NCBI GenBank assembly: GCA_051201605.1
Contig: CP179201.1
Location: 744,001 to 808,000 of the forward strand
Direction: 5' to 3'
Length of the DNA: 64,000 bases
Source: CABZJG01 sp902512685
GTDB lineage: Bacteria > Pseudomonadota > Alphaproteobacteria > Rhodobacterales > Rhodobacteraceae
The position numbers and the translations under genes are program-made. Positions 43,214 to 52,627 of the stretch are shown here, one piece after another. The notes beneath the pieces were generated by a model, which saw only the letters and a list, made by a program, of their open reading frames with translations, ran no database searches and was not told where the DNA came from. Each line of letters starts with the position of its first letter. The first letter of the stretch is position 1.

Positions 43214-44124
43214 CCATGTGGCCTATGGAAGTTGTAAAAGCGCTCCCATTCTCCCAGTTTTTCTTCGAGATCGACATCACCTTTATAGTTGAGAAGTTGG
43301 TAGAATTCCTGATCGTCTGATCGGTGTGATCGTTCGACTTTCCCATTGAGCTGAGGCGTGCCACGCTTGATGTAGGCGTGGCGGATACCAAGGTCCTCGA
43401 CGTGCCAATGGAATTTGGTCTGGAACTCATGGCCGTTATCAGTCCTGATTTCACGGATGTGGAACGGGAACTTTTCAATGATGTGGTTGGTGAAGTCGAT
43501 GGCGTTGGCTTGGGTATGTTTTTCGTAGACTTTCAATGCCCGGACGCGTGTGGCGTCATCAATGGCTGTGTATTGAAAGCGGCGTATCTTTTCGCCTTTT
43601 TTCCCTATGAATGTTAGGAACTTAACATCCATCTGAATATGATGCCCTGGAACCTGCTTTTGATAGCGCTTGGTATGAACGCGCATTCTAGAGCCACGAG
43701 GAAGGCGATTGAGCCCATGGCGGCGCAGGATACGTGAAACGGTCGCGTCAGATATCTTGATGCCATGATAGCGCTCCAGATACCAAACAATCCGTACGGG
43801 GCCGAGATGGTATTTGCGACGTAGAAAAAGGACCTTTTTCTCTCGTTCGGGGGGCGTTTTGTTGGCGTGCCATTTGGGAATGGGTGGGGCATTGACTAAG
43901 CCAGCTTCACCTTGTTCTGCGTAAGCCTGACGCCAACGATAGAAGCTGGATCGACCGACCCCGAAATATCGACAGGTCTTGGCAACGTGCCCAGTCGCTT
44001 CAGCGTGTTGAAGTATCCGTAGCTTGCGCTGTATCTCGCGTTGATCTTTGTTCATAAACATCTCCTTCTTCCCAATATTGGGAGCTTAAGGGAAATGTCC
44101 CGCGAGTAACGGCATATCTACACA
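43195..44124 (-). mobile_element. IS481-family element, 3' truncated (copy 1)
   Basis: Starts at 44124 with TGTGTAGATATGCCGTTACT. The transposase frame (from 44061) has an HTH ('FGVGRSSFYRWRQAYAEQGE') and DDE residues in 'HIQMDVKFLTFIGKK', 'EIRTDNGHEFQTKFHW' and 'LNGKVERSHRSDDQEF'. It is intact up to 'FHRPHGAHN', where the UrtE fragment begins. The lost part is only about 15 codons plus the right end. Confidence 0.8.
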
Positions 44125-44128
44125 CGTA

Positions 44129-44239
44129 GGATAATTTTAGAACGGATCTTGAGATAGCGGAATGAAAGATGTCTAGCCATGGCCTGATAGCTAATTTCCA
44201 GACCTATTCTAGACAAGGATGTTAAATCTGGCATTGCCC
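44129..44239 (-). pseudogene. IS6-family 5' end with transposase stub (e)
   Basis: Minus strand: GGGCAATGCCAGATTTAAC at the outer edge, then codons for 'MARHLSFRYLKIRSKII', ending at the IS481 left end. The outer edge faces the SLC13 gene. Confidence 0.6.
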
Positions 44240-44288
44240 TTGAAATTTAGTGGATGAAGGTGCATCACATTAGTGGAGCGATGGATTT

Positions 44289-46169
44289 ATGCCAGTAGAA
44301 CTAAATTTTGAAATTATTTTGATATTAGCCATCTTAGGGGTGACTATTTTCTTATTTGTCACTGAACTTTTTAGAATTGATTTTACCGCAATAATAGTAA
44401 TGGTTTCTCTGGGCATTATTAATCAGTTTCCGAATATTGACCTTTTCCCTGATCCTTCGGATCTTTTTGCTGGCTTTTCATCTAATGCGGTGCTGTCAAT
44501 TATTGCTGTTATGATTATTGGAGCGGGGCTCGATAAGACGGGCCTAATGAGTAAAGTAGCTGCAGTAATATTAAAGCACGGTGGGAGAAGCGAAGCGCGT
44601 ATAGTGCCAATTGTTTCAAGTACTGTTGGTTTTATTTCCAGCTTTATGCAAAATGTTGGAGCTGCTGCTTTATTTCTTCCCGTTGTAAGTAGAATTTCAG
44701 TCAGAACTGAAATCCCACTTTCCCGGCTTTTGATGCCTATGGGTTTCTGCGCCATTTTAGGTGGAACAATGACCATGGTTGGATCGTCACCCCTAATTCT
44801 TCTCAATGATTTAATTATCAGTTCTAACCAACTTCTCCCAGCTGATTTGAAAATGGAAACATTTTCTCTATTTTCTGTAACGCCAATTGGTGTTTGTTTG
44901 GTTGTCACGGGTATTTTATATTTTGTCTTTCTTGGCCGATGGGTTCTGCCAAATGTATCCTCAAGAGAAGCGGGTAGTGCAGGTTATTCCGTCAGAGATT
45001 ATCTAAAAAACATATACGGACTTAAGTCTGATTTGGTGGAGGTTGTTGTTCCAGAAGGCTCAATTTTAAGAGGCCACACCTTTGCAGATATCATGGTATC
45101 TCATAATCTATATATAGTTGGCTCCTATCATCGGGGTCAGCGGTGGTTCACACCTGTTATAGACACAGTAATTGAAGATCCCTGTAGATTAGCAGTTCTA
45201 GGGCGGCGCAAAGTTATTCAAAGAATGGCTGACGACTTCGGTCTAGAAATATTACCAGAACTTGATATTTTCTCTGAAGCATATGCTCCAACTGTTGCTG
45301 GTATTGCAGAGGTTGTAATTCCTCCAGACTCTAGTTTGATCGACAAACGAGCCCGTGAGGTACGAATGCGAAAAACATACGGTTTGGGGCTATTGGCTAT
45401 CCATAGAGGTGGTGAAACTTTAAGTTTGGTTGAGACAAAAGAGCATGAAGCAACAGAGATTGCTGAGGTGCCCTTAAAAGCTGGTGATACACTGGTTTCT
45501 TTTACTGCATGGGACAATTTAGCAAGACTAGAGAAGTCCAGAGATTTTGTTGTGGTGACGTCTGATTACCCAAAGGAAGAGCTGCGGCCGAATAAAGTTA
45601 CATGGGCCTTATTATTTTTTTGCATATCACTTTTTTTGATCCTGTTTACGGATTTAAAGCTATCTTTAGCTCTTTTAACAGGAGCATGTGGGATGATTGC
45701 TTTAAATGTTTTAAGAATTGACGAAGCTTACGAAGCAGTGAGTTGGCCGACCGTTTTTTTACTGGCCAGTTTGATACCATTGGGACAAGCTGTGCAAAAT
45801 ACAGGGACGGCTGAGTGGATAGCTCAAAATTTATTATTGTTACTTGATGGTTGGCCAATTTGGGGTTTACAAGCGGTTCTCGCCGTACTGGCAACTGCAT
45901 TTACATTGGTCATGTCGAATGTTGGGGCAACAGTGCTGCTTGTCCCTTTGGCTGTTTCGATAGCATTGGCTTCAGGTGCCAATCCCGCCATTTTTGCTCT
46001 AACTGTAGCAATTTCGACTTCTAATTCATTTTTGATTCCGACGCATCAGGTCAATGCGTTGATAATGGGCCCGGGGGGTTACAAAGTTACTGACTTCATG
46101 AAAGGAGGGGGAATTATGACTATATTGTTTCTAGTAGTTTCCCTTGCCGTAATGAATTGTTTATTCTAA
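44289..46169 (+). CDS. SLC13/DASS-family permease with two TrkA-C domains
   Basis: 626 residues. About five N-terminal membrane segments, then two regulatory TrkA-C (RCK_C) domains (residues roughly 240-315 and 335-415, e.g. 'VEVVVPEGSILRGHTFADIM' and 'AEVVIPPDSSLIDKRAREVR'), then further membrane segments. 'MIIGAGLDKTGLM', 'NVGAAALFLPVV' and 'SNVGATVLLVPLAVSIALAS' are typical of this class, which transports sulfate, dicarboxylates or similar anions with sodium. It is flanked by outer ends of two IS6 remnants (44239 and 46265). Confidence 0.88.
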   Translation: MPVELNFEIILILAILGVTIFLFVTELFRIDFTAIIVMVSLGIINQFPNIDLFPDPSDLFAGFSSNAVLSIIAVMIIGAGLDKTGLMSKVAAVILKHGGRSEARIVPIVSSTVGFISSFMQNVGAAALFLPVVSRISVRTEIPLSRLLMPMGFCAILGGTMTMVGSSPLILLNDLIISSNQLLPADLKMETFSLFSVTPIGVCLVVTGILYFVFLGRWVLPNVSSREAGSAGYSVRDYLKNIYGLKSDLVEVVVPEGSILRGHTFADIMVSHNLYIVGSYHRGQRWFTPVIDTVIEDPCRLAVLGRRKVIQRMADDFGLEILPELDIFSEAYAPTVAGIAEVVIPPDSSLIDKRAREVRMRKTYGLGLLAIHRGGETLSLVETKEHEATEIAEVPLKAGDTLVSFTAWDNLARLEKSRDFVVVTSDYPKEELRPNKVTWALLFFCISLFLILFTDLKLSLALLTGACGMIALNVLRIDEAYEAVSWPTVFLLASLIPLGQAVQNTGTAEWIAQNLLLLLDGWPIWGLQAVLAVLATAFTLVMSNVGATVLLVPLAVSIALASGANPAIFALTVAISTSNSFLIPTHQVNALIMGPGGYKVTDFMKGGGIMTILFLVVSLAVMNCLF

Positions 46170-46264
46170 TACATTTAATGAATATTAGAGAGCTGCTATG
46201 AATAAAGATCCTGACACTATTTTCCAGTAGTGCAAATCTTTTCAACAAATTTAGCAGTAAGTTT

Positions 46265-46580
46265 GGTGCTGTCAGACTAACCAACTCAAGGATCAGAAGC
46301 CGTGATAGTATGCGTTCTATGAGACGATAAGAGATCGCCATTCGATAACGGCATTGTCACGGCTTAGCTTGAGGATGTTTTGTTTGGATAGGAAACACTC
46401 CGAATTGATTGTGAAATGAAGCATGAACTGAGGCAAACATTTGTAGGCTGTGCATACGCCCAAATCTCAGCATAGCTCTTTCTCTTCATTCAAAGGGCAA
46501 GTGTGAATTCTCGGCTCTGCTGTTTGCCCATCTCTCTTTAAGTTGTTTATCTGTAGAGCTTGAACAAACTGGAGCAACCA
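46265..46580 (-). pseudogene. IS6-family transposase 3' end and right terminal repeat
   Basis: Minus-strand codons, in two frames, match the IS6 C-terminus: 'RAENSHLPFE', 'RERAMLRFGRMHSLQMFASV', 'HASFHNQFG', then 'NILKLSRDNAVIEWRSLIVS' and a stop. The end GGTGCTGTCAGACTAACC (46265) resembles the left terminal repeats. It contains a stop and a frameshift. Together with the 5' stub at 44129 it brackets the SLC13 gene. Confidence 0.65.
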
Positions 46581-46737
46581 ATTTGGGCCGGCAATTGGAA
46601 TTAAGATAATGGAAGTCCCACAGTAGCAAAGATCAGTGGCAACATATTCAGAACACTAGGAAGTACATAAGAGTTGCAGATCCTTTACATTCTAAACATG
46701 GGCTATCAACGACTGAAGAAGCGTAATTTCGTAAAGG

Positions 46738-47058
46738 CTATTGGTTTCCAGATCCACTAATATGAACTTTTCCTTTTAAAACTGCGCCTGCGCTTACCTG
46801 TAGATTATCACTCTTTAGGTTAGACTTAGTTTTTGAACCTTCCTTCAGTTCAACGCCTTTAGCATGAATATCGCCGGTTATGCCTCCAAGGTTGGTAAGT
46901 TGATCTGCCTCAATGTTACCCTCTATAGAACCTCCAGAATTTATAGTGACACTTTTGCAGTTCAAATTACCTATCAACCGACCATCGACACTCAAGCTTC
47001 CATCGCTCTTTATATCACCTTCAACAGTTAAATCAGAGCTTATTGTTGATTCTGTCAT
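46738..47058 (-). CDS. Bactofilin-family cytoskeletal protein
   Basis: 106 residues built of a right-handed beta-helix: 'ISSDLTVEGDIKSDGSLSVD', 'GNLNCKSVTINSGGSIEGNI' and repeating G-x-I/V units. Bactofilins polymerise without nucleotides and scaffold membrane or cell-wall enzymes. It is short, with minimal tails. It is a single gene between an IS6 remnant and a ccoI fragment, without the peptidase partner often found beside bactofilins. Confidence 0.82.
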   Translation of the reverse strand: MTESTISSDLTVEGDIKSDGSLSVDGRLIGNLNCKSVTINSGGSIEGNIEADQLTNLGGITGDIHAKGVELKEGSKTKSNLKSDNLQVSAGAVLKGKVHISGSGNQ

Positions 47059-47236
47059 TTTTCTTACCTTTTATTGTTTAGACGAAAGTCTGCAGAAATG
47101 AGCCAGTGTATTGTTCAGGCTTTAAGTAAATGTCACATATTATTATATTTATTAGCTTCGATAAGCTAGTTAATATAACAAGTGCTGCAAAACGAAGTAG
47201 TAATCGTCTCAGATTGCTGCACTAGCTTGGGCTCCA

Positions 47237-47446
47237 GACATGTCATTGGTCTCTGATCTGATCAGCTTAGCCCGCAAAACCCGGCGGTTGATTTTTCAAA
47301 ACCTCACCTTTGCAACAGTTTATAATGTGTTGACTGTCCCTCTCGCCTTGGCGGGATTTTTGACACCGGCTATTGCCGCATTACTGATGTCATCGTCCTC
47401 GATCATTGTGCTTGCAAATGGTTTTCGGTTGCGGTGGGTCAAATGA
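47237..47446 (+). pseudogene. ccoI: CcoI/FixI copper P-type ATPase, C-terminal fragment
   Basis: Encodes 'SLVSDLISLARKTRRLIFQN', 'VYNVLTVPLALAGFLTPAIA' and 'SSSIIVLANGFRLRWVK', the last two membrane helices of a heavy-metal P-type ATPase. Its stop overlaps the start of ccoS (ATGA), the normal ccoI-ccoS arrangement. The first 650 or so residues are missing. Confidence 0.8.
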
Positions 47447-47649
47447 CTGCAATATTTTATTTGATCCCAATATCCATCGTGTTGGCTCTTGCGGCCCTTG
47501 CCGGATTCTTTTGGACTGTTGGCTCTGGGCAGTATGATGATCCAGAAGGCGATAGTAGTAGGATCCTGGAACCAGAGGATTTTCCACTAATTCGTTTTAA
47601 ATGGGTTGCAAATCCCAACCAAAATAGCGCCACGGATTCTAAAAAGTAA
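47443..47649 (+). CDS. ccoS: cbb3-type cytochrome oxidase assembly protein CcoS
   Basis: 68 residues. One N-terminal membrane helix ('YLIPISIVLALAALAGFFWT') followed by 'SGQYDDPEGDSSRIL', which is the CcoS signature. CcoS is needed for cofactor insertion into cbb3 oxidase. It follows a truncated ccoI by a 4-base overlap. The ccoNOPQ and ccoGH genes are not in the window, so this is probably an orphan piece left by rearrangement. Confidence 0.85.
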   Translation: MTAIFYLIPISIVLALAALAGFFWTVGSGQYDDPEGDSSRILEPEDFPLIRFKWVANPNQNSATDSKK

Positions 47650-47679
47650 ACGGTAATTCCAGACAGCGCACATTGCGAT

Positions 47680-47880
47680 CTCCAGCCCCCAGTTTAGGTA
47701 CCATTTTTCAATAGTGTTTCTGGAGTGGGCGGTTTCATGTTCAGGGCTCGGTGAGGCCGGATGTAATTGTACTGTTTTAACCATACATTGATGTGGGCAT
47801 CTATCAGTCCCGCACTTCCAGCGGGCTGCAATGGCACGGCATAAAGCCAGTCTTGCAGTTCTAAGCCAGTGACAATGTAG
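47680..47880 (-). pseudogene. IS3-family OrfB 3' end remnant (4) plus diverged dispersed repeat
   Basis: IS end CCAGCCCCCAGTTTAGG, then codons for 'INVWLKQYNYIRPHRALNMK' to the stop. Upstream codons ('MPLQPAGSAGLIDAH') continue in frame into a diverged version of the repeat at 862. The junction point is the same as at 856. Confidence 0.7.
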
Positions 47881-47884
47881 GAAG

Positions 47885-48890
47885 TGTGTAGATATTAGCG
47901 TACTCGCGAGACATTTTATTTAATCTCCGCTCTGGAGAAGGAAGATGTGTCCAATGACCAGTGATCAACGCGAAATTCGTCGTAAGCTACGAGTTCTAAA
48001 GCATGCAGAAACAAACGGTTGTGTCGTCAAGACATGCAGATATTTCGGCATAAGGTCGCGCCAGTTTCTACCGATGGAAGAACGCATATGTTGAGCGGGG
48101 GGAGGCAGGCCTGTTCAACGGCAAAACCATCCCTAAGTGGCATGCCAACAGAACGCCGCCAGCAATCGAAGAAAAAGCTCTGCATCCTCGGGAAAAGTAC
48201 CACCTAGGGTTAATCCGGATCATGTGGTATCTTGAACGATATCATGGCACCAAAATCTCGGACGCCTGCATTTACAGGATCTTATGCCACCATGGGCTGA
48301 GCCGCCTTTCTCACGGGACGCGCACCGGCAAAGTTCATACCAAACGATATCAGAAACAAGTCTCCGGCCCTCACATCCAGATGGACGTCAAGTTTCTGAC
48401 TTTCATAGGAAAAGCCGATGAGAAGACACACCGGTTTCAATATACTGCCATCGACGATGCAACCCGAGTGAGGGCTTTTAAAGTATATGAACGCCACACG
48501 CAGGCCAAGGCTATTGACTTCGTCAATCATCATGTCCTCGAGAAATTCCCTTTCCGGATCAGAGAAATCAGGACTGACAACGGCCATGAGTTCCAGGCTA
48601 AATTCCACTGGTATGTTGAAAACCAAGGCATCCGGCACGCCTACATCAAGCCAGCTCTCCTCAGCTCAATGGCAAAGTGGAGCGATCTCACAGATCGGAT
48701 CAGCAGGAATTTTACCAGCTTCTAAGTTACAAAGGCGACGTCGATCTGCAGGCAACACTGGCCAAGTGGGAAAACTGCTACAATTTTGCACGACCCCATG
48801 GGGCCCATAATGGAAAGACCCCTTACGCAGTCCTCAGAGAATGGCTATCATCATGAAATTCAACGTCTCGCTACTAAGTTGATGCTACAC
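47885..48890 (+). pseudogene. IS481-family element, complete length but decayed (copy 2)
   Basis: Left end TGTGTAGATATTAGCG at 47885 and right end near 48890 (complement of GTGTAGCATCAACTTAG). The transposase (47945-48856) has frameshifts in the HTH part and near 'AYIKPALL'. The middle frame 48222-48725 keeps 'HIQMDVKFLTFIGKADEK' and 'EIRTDNGHEFQAKFHW', and the C-terminus 'PHGAHNGKTPYAVLREWL' is present. Diverged from copy 1. Confidence 0.78.
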
Positions 48891-49059
48891 TCAAAAATCA
48901 CCCAAAGGGCACTCAAATCGTTTGCCGTAACTAAAATAACAACATAAAAACAATGTGGTAAGATTTACGTTTGTTCCAGCCGTGGGCACCAGGTTTTTCT
49001 AAATTTCCCTTTAAACTACAGCATATCAGAGTTAGCTTTGCAAAAAGGGAACTCAATGA

Positions 49060-49172
49060 GCTGAAAAATACTAAGCACTCACAACATCCATACCTCCATG
49101 AAGATGAACCTCAATCTCACGAAGCAGACGGTGGAAGTCTTCTTCGCTGTACCCCTTTGATGCCCTGTGCAT
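49060..49172 (-). pseudogene. IS3-family OrfA 5' fragment
   Basis: Minus codons 'SKGYSEEDFHRLLREIEVHL' and 'HGGMDVVSA' then a stop match the start of OrfA at 3182 ('RKRYSDEDVLKLLREIDVHL'). Only about 38 codons remain. Confidence 0.65.
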
Positions 49173-49223
49173 TCCTGATTAAGGAAGTATTACCAAAACA
49201 AGGGTGCCGGTTTAGGGGGAAGG

Positions 49224-49682
49224 TCACCCCACAAGCTGCGTGCGCAAGGCTTGATAGGCAACAGCTGTCGCGGCATTTGCTAAGTTGAGCGATTTGACCA
49301 GCGGACTGCGCATGGGCAGGCTGAATGTGCGATCATCCATTCCGTCTAAGACTTTTGGGGACAAACCCTTGGACTCACATCCAAAAACCAAATACGCGTC
49401 TTTTTGGTAGTCTGGGGTGTAAAAGCTATGGCTTCCGTGTTCTTCAAAAAAGTATAAGTGGTCCCTTGGTGGGTTTTGATGATCTAAAAAACCTTCCCAA
49501 TTTGCGTACTCAAGAAGTTGCACATGCTTCCAATAACGGGTTCCGGCCCGAGAAACCGTTTTTTGATCAAGCGAAAATCCATAGGGTTTGATCAGGATTA
49601 GCTCTAGATCAAGGGCAACGCAGGTTCTTCCGATTGCGCCGGTATTGAACGGAATTTCGGGCTCAACCAAAACTATCTTCAT
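49224..49682 (-). CDS. trmL: tRNA (cytidine(34)-2'-O)-methyltransferase
   Basis: 152 residues of the SPOUT class, minimal TrmL type with no extra RNA-binding domain. Motifs: 'EIPFNTGAIGRTCVALD' (motif 1), 'VFGCESKGLSPKVL' (motif 2) and 'LPMRSPLVKSLNLANAATAV' (motif 3, knot). It methylates the wobble base of tRNA-Leu isoacceptors with SAM. It is the first core housekeeping gene after the mosaic, with a decayed IS3 piece just downstream. Confidence 0.9.
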   Translation of the reverse strand: MKIVLVEPEIPFNTGAIGRTCVALDLELILIKPYGFSLDQKTVSRAGTRYWKHVQLLEYANWEGFLDHQNPPRDHLYFFEEHGSHSFYTPDYQKDAYLVFGCESKGLSPKVLDGMDDRTFSLPMRSPLVKSLNLANAATAVAYQALRTQLVG

Positions 49683-49992
49683 TCTTCTCTCGTTAATAAT
49701 TTCTGAGGCTTATATTCATCTAAGCTGTTATGGTGGGAAACTGAAGAAGATATCCAGACCATCGAAAGAGGCCACTGCTAAGTCATGCAAGAAGATGACG
49801 ATGATTTTGGTTTAAGGAATTAGAATAATTAGACGCGATTTTATCACTTTATAATGAATTTGAAAGAGCGATTCGTGGGCGTGAAATCACTATAGTTACT
49901 AACTAATTTCAGCAAATTTCGCCAATCTTGGTATAAACGTGCCCAATTTATAGAACATTTTTTCGCTGTCTAAGATTTTTTAGCGGACCCGT
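49683..49992. other. Gene-less stretch between trmL and the catabolic operon end
   Basis: No supported gene, hairpin or repeat is seen. It contains the trmL promoter side and the 3' end of the long minus-strand operon. Confidence 0.5.
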
Positions 49993-50688
49993 TTAAGTTC
50001 TAGAGCGTTCAAACTCATCCCAAACTTTTTGAAATGTGTCAAAGTCAAAACTCTTCTTTCGGGTTGCATCCAAGACTATCCGTTCTGTGGACAGCAATTT
50101 TTCTATTGCGGCTTCAAGTGTGTCAATCACATCTAGTGGGATGACCAAAGCGCCATGTTGATCGGCATGAATCAAATCCTTGTCTGATACGGACAAACCA
50201 CAAATTGAAACTGTAGATCCAATATCACGCACGTGAACAAACCCATGGCTTGGGCCGATGGATTTTGCCACAACAGGAAAGCCTGACGGCAAATCCCCCA
50301 GATCGCGCATTACTCCGTTGGTCAGGGCACCGGACAGGCCAAAGCCCTTATGAATTGTAGTGTTAATCTCACCCCAATAGGCCCCAATACAGTCAGGGTA
50401 ATCCATATCCTCAATCACTGCGACGGCGGGCATTGCTGCCTCTGACATATACTTATAATAGTCCATTCTGCGCGCTTTGATGGTTTCTGGTGGGTCAATC
50501 GGCGGTGTGATGGCTGCAATTTTAGCTGTGCGAGCATAGCCAACAATCGCCGGCTCTTGGGGCGCAGAGCACAGCATTGTGCCACGGGTAAAGGCGTTAA
50601 ATCCCCTTTGGCCTTGCGCTACCTCGATCGCGTTGCAAACGGTTGGCGTATCTACTCGCCGCAGTAAGTTTAAAAGGGCAGGGGTCAT
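49993..50688 (-). CDS. RraA-like protein (HMG/CHA aldolase-type)
   Basis: 231 residues. The RraA-like fold is seen in 'GFGLSGALTNGVMRDLGDLP', which carries the Arg-Asp typical of class II pyruvate aldolases such as 4-hydroxy-4-methyl-2-oxoglutarate aldolase and oxaloacetate decarboxylase. 'DLIHADQHGALVIPLDVID' is the second family block. In a catabolic operon an aldolase or decarboxylase role is likelier than RNase E inhibition. Two bases separate it from the hydrolase gene. It is the last gene of the operon. Confidence 0.82.
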   Translation of the reverse strand: MTPALLNLLRRVDTPTVCNAIEVAQGQRGFNAFTRGTMLCSAPQEPAIVGYARTAKIAAITPPIDPPETIKARRMDYYKYMSEAAMPAVAVIEDMDYPDCIGAYWGEINTTIHKGFGLSGALTNGVMRDLGDLPSGFPVVAKSIGPSHGFVHVRDIGSTVSICGLSVSDKDLIHADQHGALVIPLDVIDTLEAAIEKLLSTERIVLDATRKKSFDFDTFQKVWDEFERSRT

Positions 50689-50690
50689 GC

Positions 50691-51383
50691 CTATATCTCC
50701 AGCCAGTCTGCAAGTGCAGATGTAGTCTTTTTGGGTTGCTCTAAGCTGGGCAAATGTCCAGCATTTTCAATAATCACAAGGTGACTATTTGGGATCAATT
50801 GATGCATGAGTTCATGCCGCTCAACAGGGCATAGCTTATCATGCCGGCCACAGAGCACTAACGCATCTCCTTTAAAACTTTGCAAGATGCTTGTTTGATC
50901 CGCGCGCTCGCGTAATGCAATGGATTGATTAACAAAAACATCCGGTCCCAAGTCCAATGCCATCTCCATACATAATTCAAGCAAGTTGGTTTTTTGTGGG
51001 CTGTCCACCAAGTAATTCGGCTTCATTTCATCACGCATCACTTGTGATAAAGCCCCAGAACTGGCAGCCTTTATTTGAGGTGCCCGGCGCAATTTGACGG
51101 CTTGCAATTCGGCAAGGGGATTGGTGTCCATTAAGGCCAGCTTGCACACCCGCTCAGGTGCTTGGCGCAGTATTTCCATGGCAACTATTCCACCCATTGA
51201 AAGCCCGGCAAGTGCAAACTTTGATGGTGCATGGGTCAGAACATCCCCTGCCAAGGCTTCTATTGAGTCATGTCCCCCAATAGATCCTACCATCACTGGC
51301 CTGGTTTGGGAAAAAAATGCGATCTGCGGCGCAAATAAGCGTGCGTCGCACATCATTCCGGGAAGAAATAGTAATGGTGTCAA
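50691..51383 (-). CDS. Alpha/beta hydrolase
   Basis: 230 residues. 'FALAGLSMGGIVAMEILR' holds the nucleophile elbow (G-L-S-M-G), 'LVLCGRHDKLCPVERHELM' the acid Asp, and 'IENAGHLPSLEQP' the catalytic His. It is cytosolic, without a signal peptide or lid insertion of note; esterase, lactonase or C-C hydrolase roles are possible. The start overlaps the MetE-like gene's stop by 4 bases (ATGA). Confidence 0.87.
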   Translation of the reverse strand: MTPLLFLPGMMCDARLFAPQIAFFSQTRPVMVGSIGGHDSIEALAGDVLTHAPSKFALAGLSMGGIVAMEILRQAPERVCKLALMDTNPLAELQAVKLRRAPQIKAASSGALSQVMRDEMKPNYLVDSPQKTNLLELCMEMALDLGPDVFVNQSIALRERADQTSILQSFKGDALVLCGRHDKLCPVERHELMHQLIPNSHLVIIENAGHLPSLEQPKKTTSALADWLEI

Positions 51384-52513
51384 GCGCGCTCCGTTGCAAT
51401 TTTGGCGCCGTCTGCAAGAGAGGCCAGTTTTGCAAAAGCAATATCAGGATCAACAGCGCCAAATCCCGCAAAGGTTCCAAAGCCGCAGTCGCTTCCGGCG
51501 ATCACGCGTTCAGTTCCTACGATATTGGTAAATTTTTTAATGCGTTGGGCGACCAATTCGGGATGTTCCACAAAATTCGTCGTGGTATCCACTACTCCGG
51601 GGATAAGGATTTTATCATCGGGTATTTCCGATTTGCGCGCTTGAAAAACAGACCATTCGTGGGCGTGCCGGGGGTTCGAGGTTTCAAACAAAACATACCT
51701 TGATTTTGTTGACATCAGTGTCGAAAACACTTTGTCCATAGAAATATCACAGCAGTGCGGACCTTCATAATTTCCCCAGCAAATATGAACGCGTACCCGG
51801 TCTTGGGGGACATTTTCAAGCGCATGGTTCAGTGCCTCAACATGCAGATTTGCCACTTCGACAAAAGCCTCATCGCTAAGATCGGCAAACAGCATATGAC
51901 GCGATAAAGCCAGATCAGGACAATCAAGTTGCAAATCAAGGCCAGCCCCGATTATGGTTTCATATTCAGCCTTCATCACATCAGCCAGAGCTGCAAGATA
52001 AGCCTCGCGGTTGGGATAAAAGTCGTTTTGTAAAAAGAGCGATATTACGCCTGGCGAGGCGGCATTCATAAACCCGCGCTGGGCGCCATGGTCCGCCATG
52101 GCTGCTTTTAGATTATTGATATCTTTCAATAATTCATCCTGGCCTTTTGACCGGATCTCGCCGGTACACATCGGGCGGGCGTATTGCGGTGTGCCGCCAT
52201 CATCGGCCAGACGCTGCAAAAATCCGGGAAACATTTTCAAGTCAGCGGGTGCATTGCGTGGGCTGTCACCCGAAAAGCCGCTGTAGCGGTCTTTCACATA
52301 GGTTGCATAGGAAATTTTTGAGGTTTCGCCATCGCTGACAATATCAATGCCCGCAGCCACCTGTTTGCCAACGGTTTCCGAAACCGACTGCGTCATGCAG
52401 GCATCGAACTCGGCCTGATCAAAGGGTTCTTCACGCTCACGTGCAAAGATGAAATCCACCACTTCTTGGCTGCGTGGCAGCGAGCCTACGTGGGTTGTTA
52501 AGGTTTTGCTCAT
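51380..52513 (-). CDS. MetE C-terminal-like protein (cobalamin-independent methionine synthase II family)
   Basis: 377 residues: 'TTHVGSLPRSQEVVDFIF' is the family start, with zinc-type ligands in 'RVHICWGNYEGPH' (His, Cys) and 'VIAGSDCGFGTF' (Cys). It lacks the folate-binding N-terminal half of MetE. Stand-alone proteins of this type include epoxyalkane:CoM transferase and other thiol/alkyl transferases, so a methyl or alkyl transfer in the pathway is more likely than methionine synthesis. It overlaps the hydrolase gene downstream; 114 bases separate it from the bicupin upstream. Confidence 0.83.
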   Translation of the reverse strand: MSKTLTTHVGSLPRSQEVVDFIFAREREEPFDQAEFDACMTQSVSETVGKQVAAGIDIVSDGETSKISYATYVKDRYSGFSGDSPRNAPADLKMFPGFLQRLADDGGTPQYARPMCTGEIRSKGQDELLKDINNLKAAMADHGAQRGFMNAASPGVISLFLQNDFYPNREAYLAALADVMKAEYETIIGAGLDLQLDCPDLALSRHMLFADLSDEAFVEVANLHVEALNHALENVPQDRVRVHICWGNYEGPHCCDISMDKVFSTLMSTKSRYVLFETSNPRHAHEWSVFQARKSEIPDDKILIPGVVDTTTNFVEHPELVAQRIKKFTNIVGTERVIAGSDCGFGTFAGFGAVDPDIAFAKLASLADGAKIATERA

Positions 52514-52627
52514 TTTGCTCTTTCCTTCCGTTCGGTATTGCGTCTTTATTGCCTCGGTTCGGTTTTGGGCGTCTTGGCGTTAACCTTTTCGCCGTATCTC
52601 GTTGCGGCTTGCCTTTTTAAACTCCAT

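Noticed and set aside
51380..52513. Methionine synthase MetE
   Set aside because: The folate-binding N-terminal half is absent and the context is catabolic.
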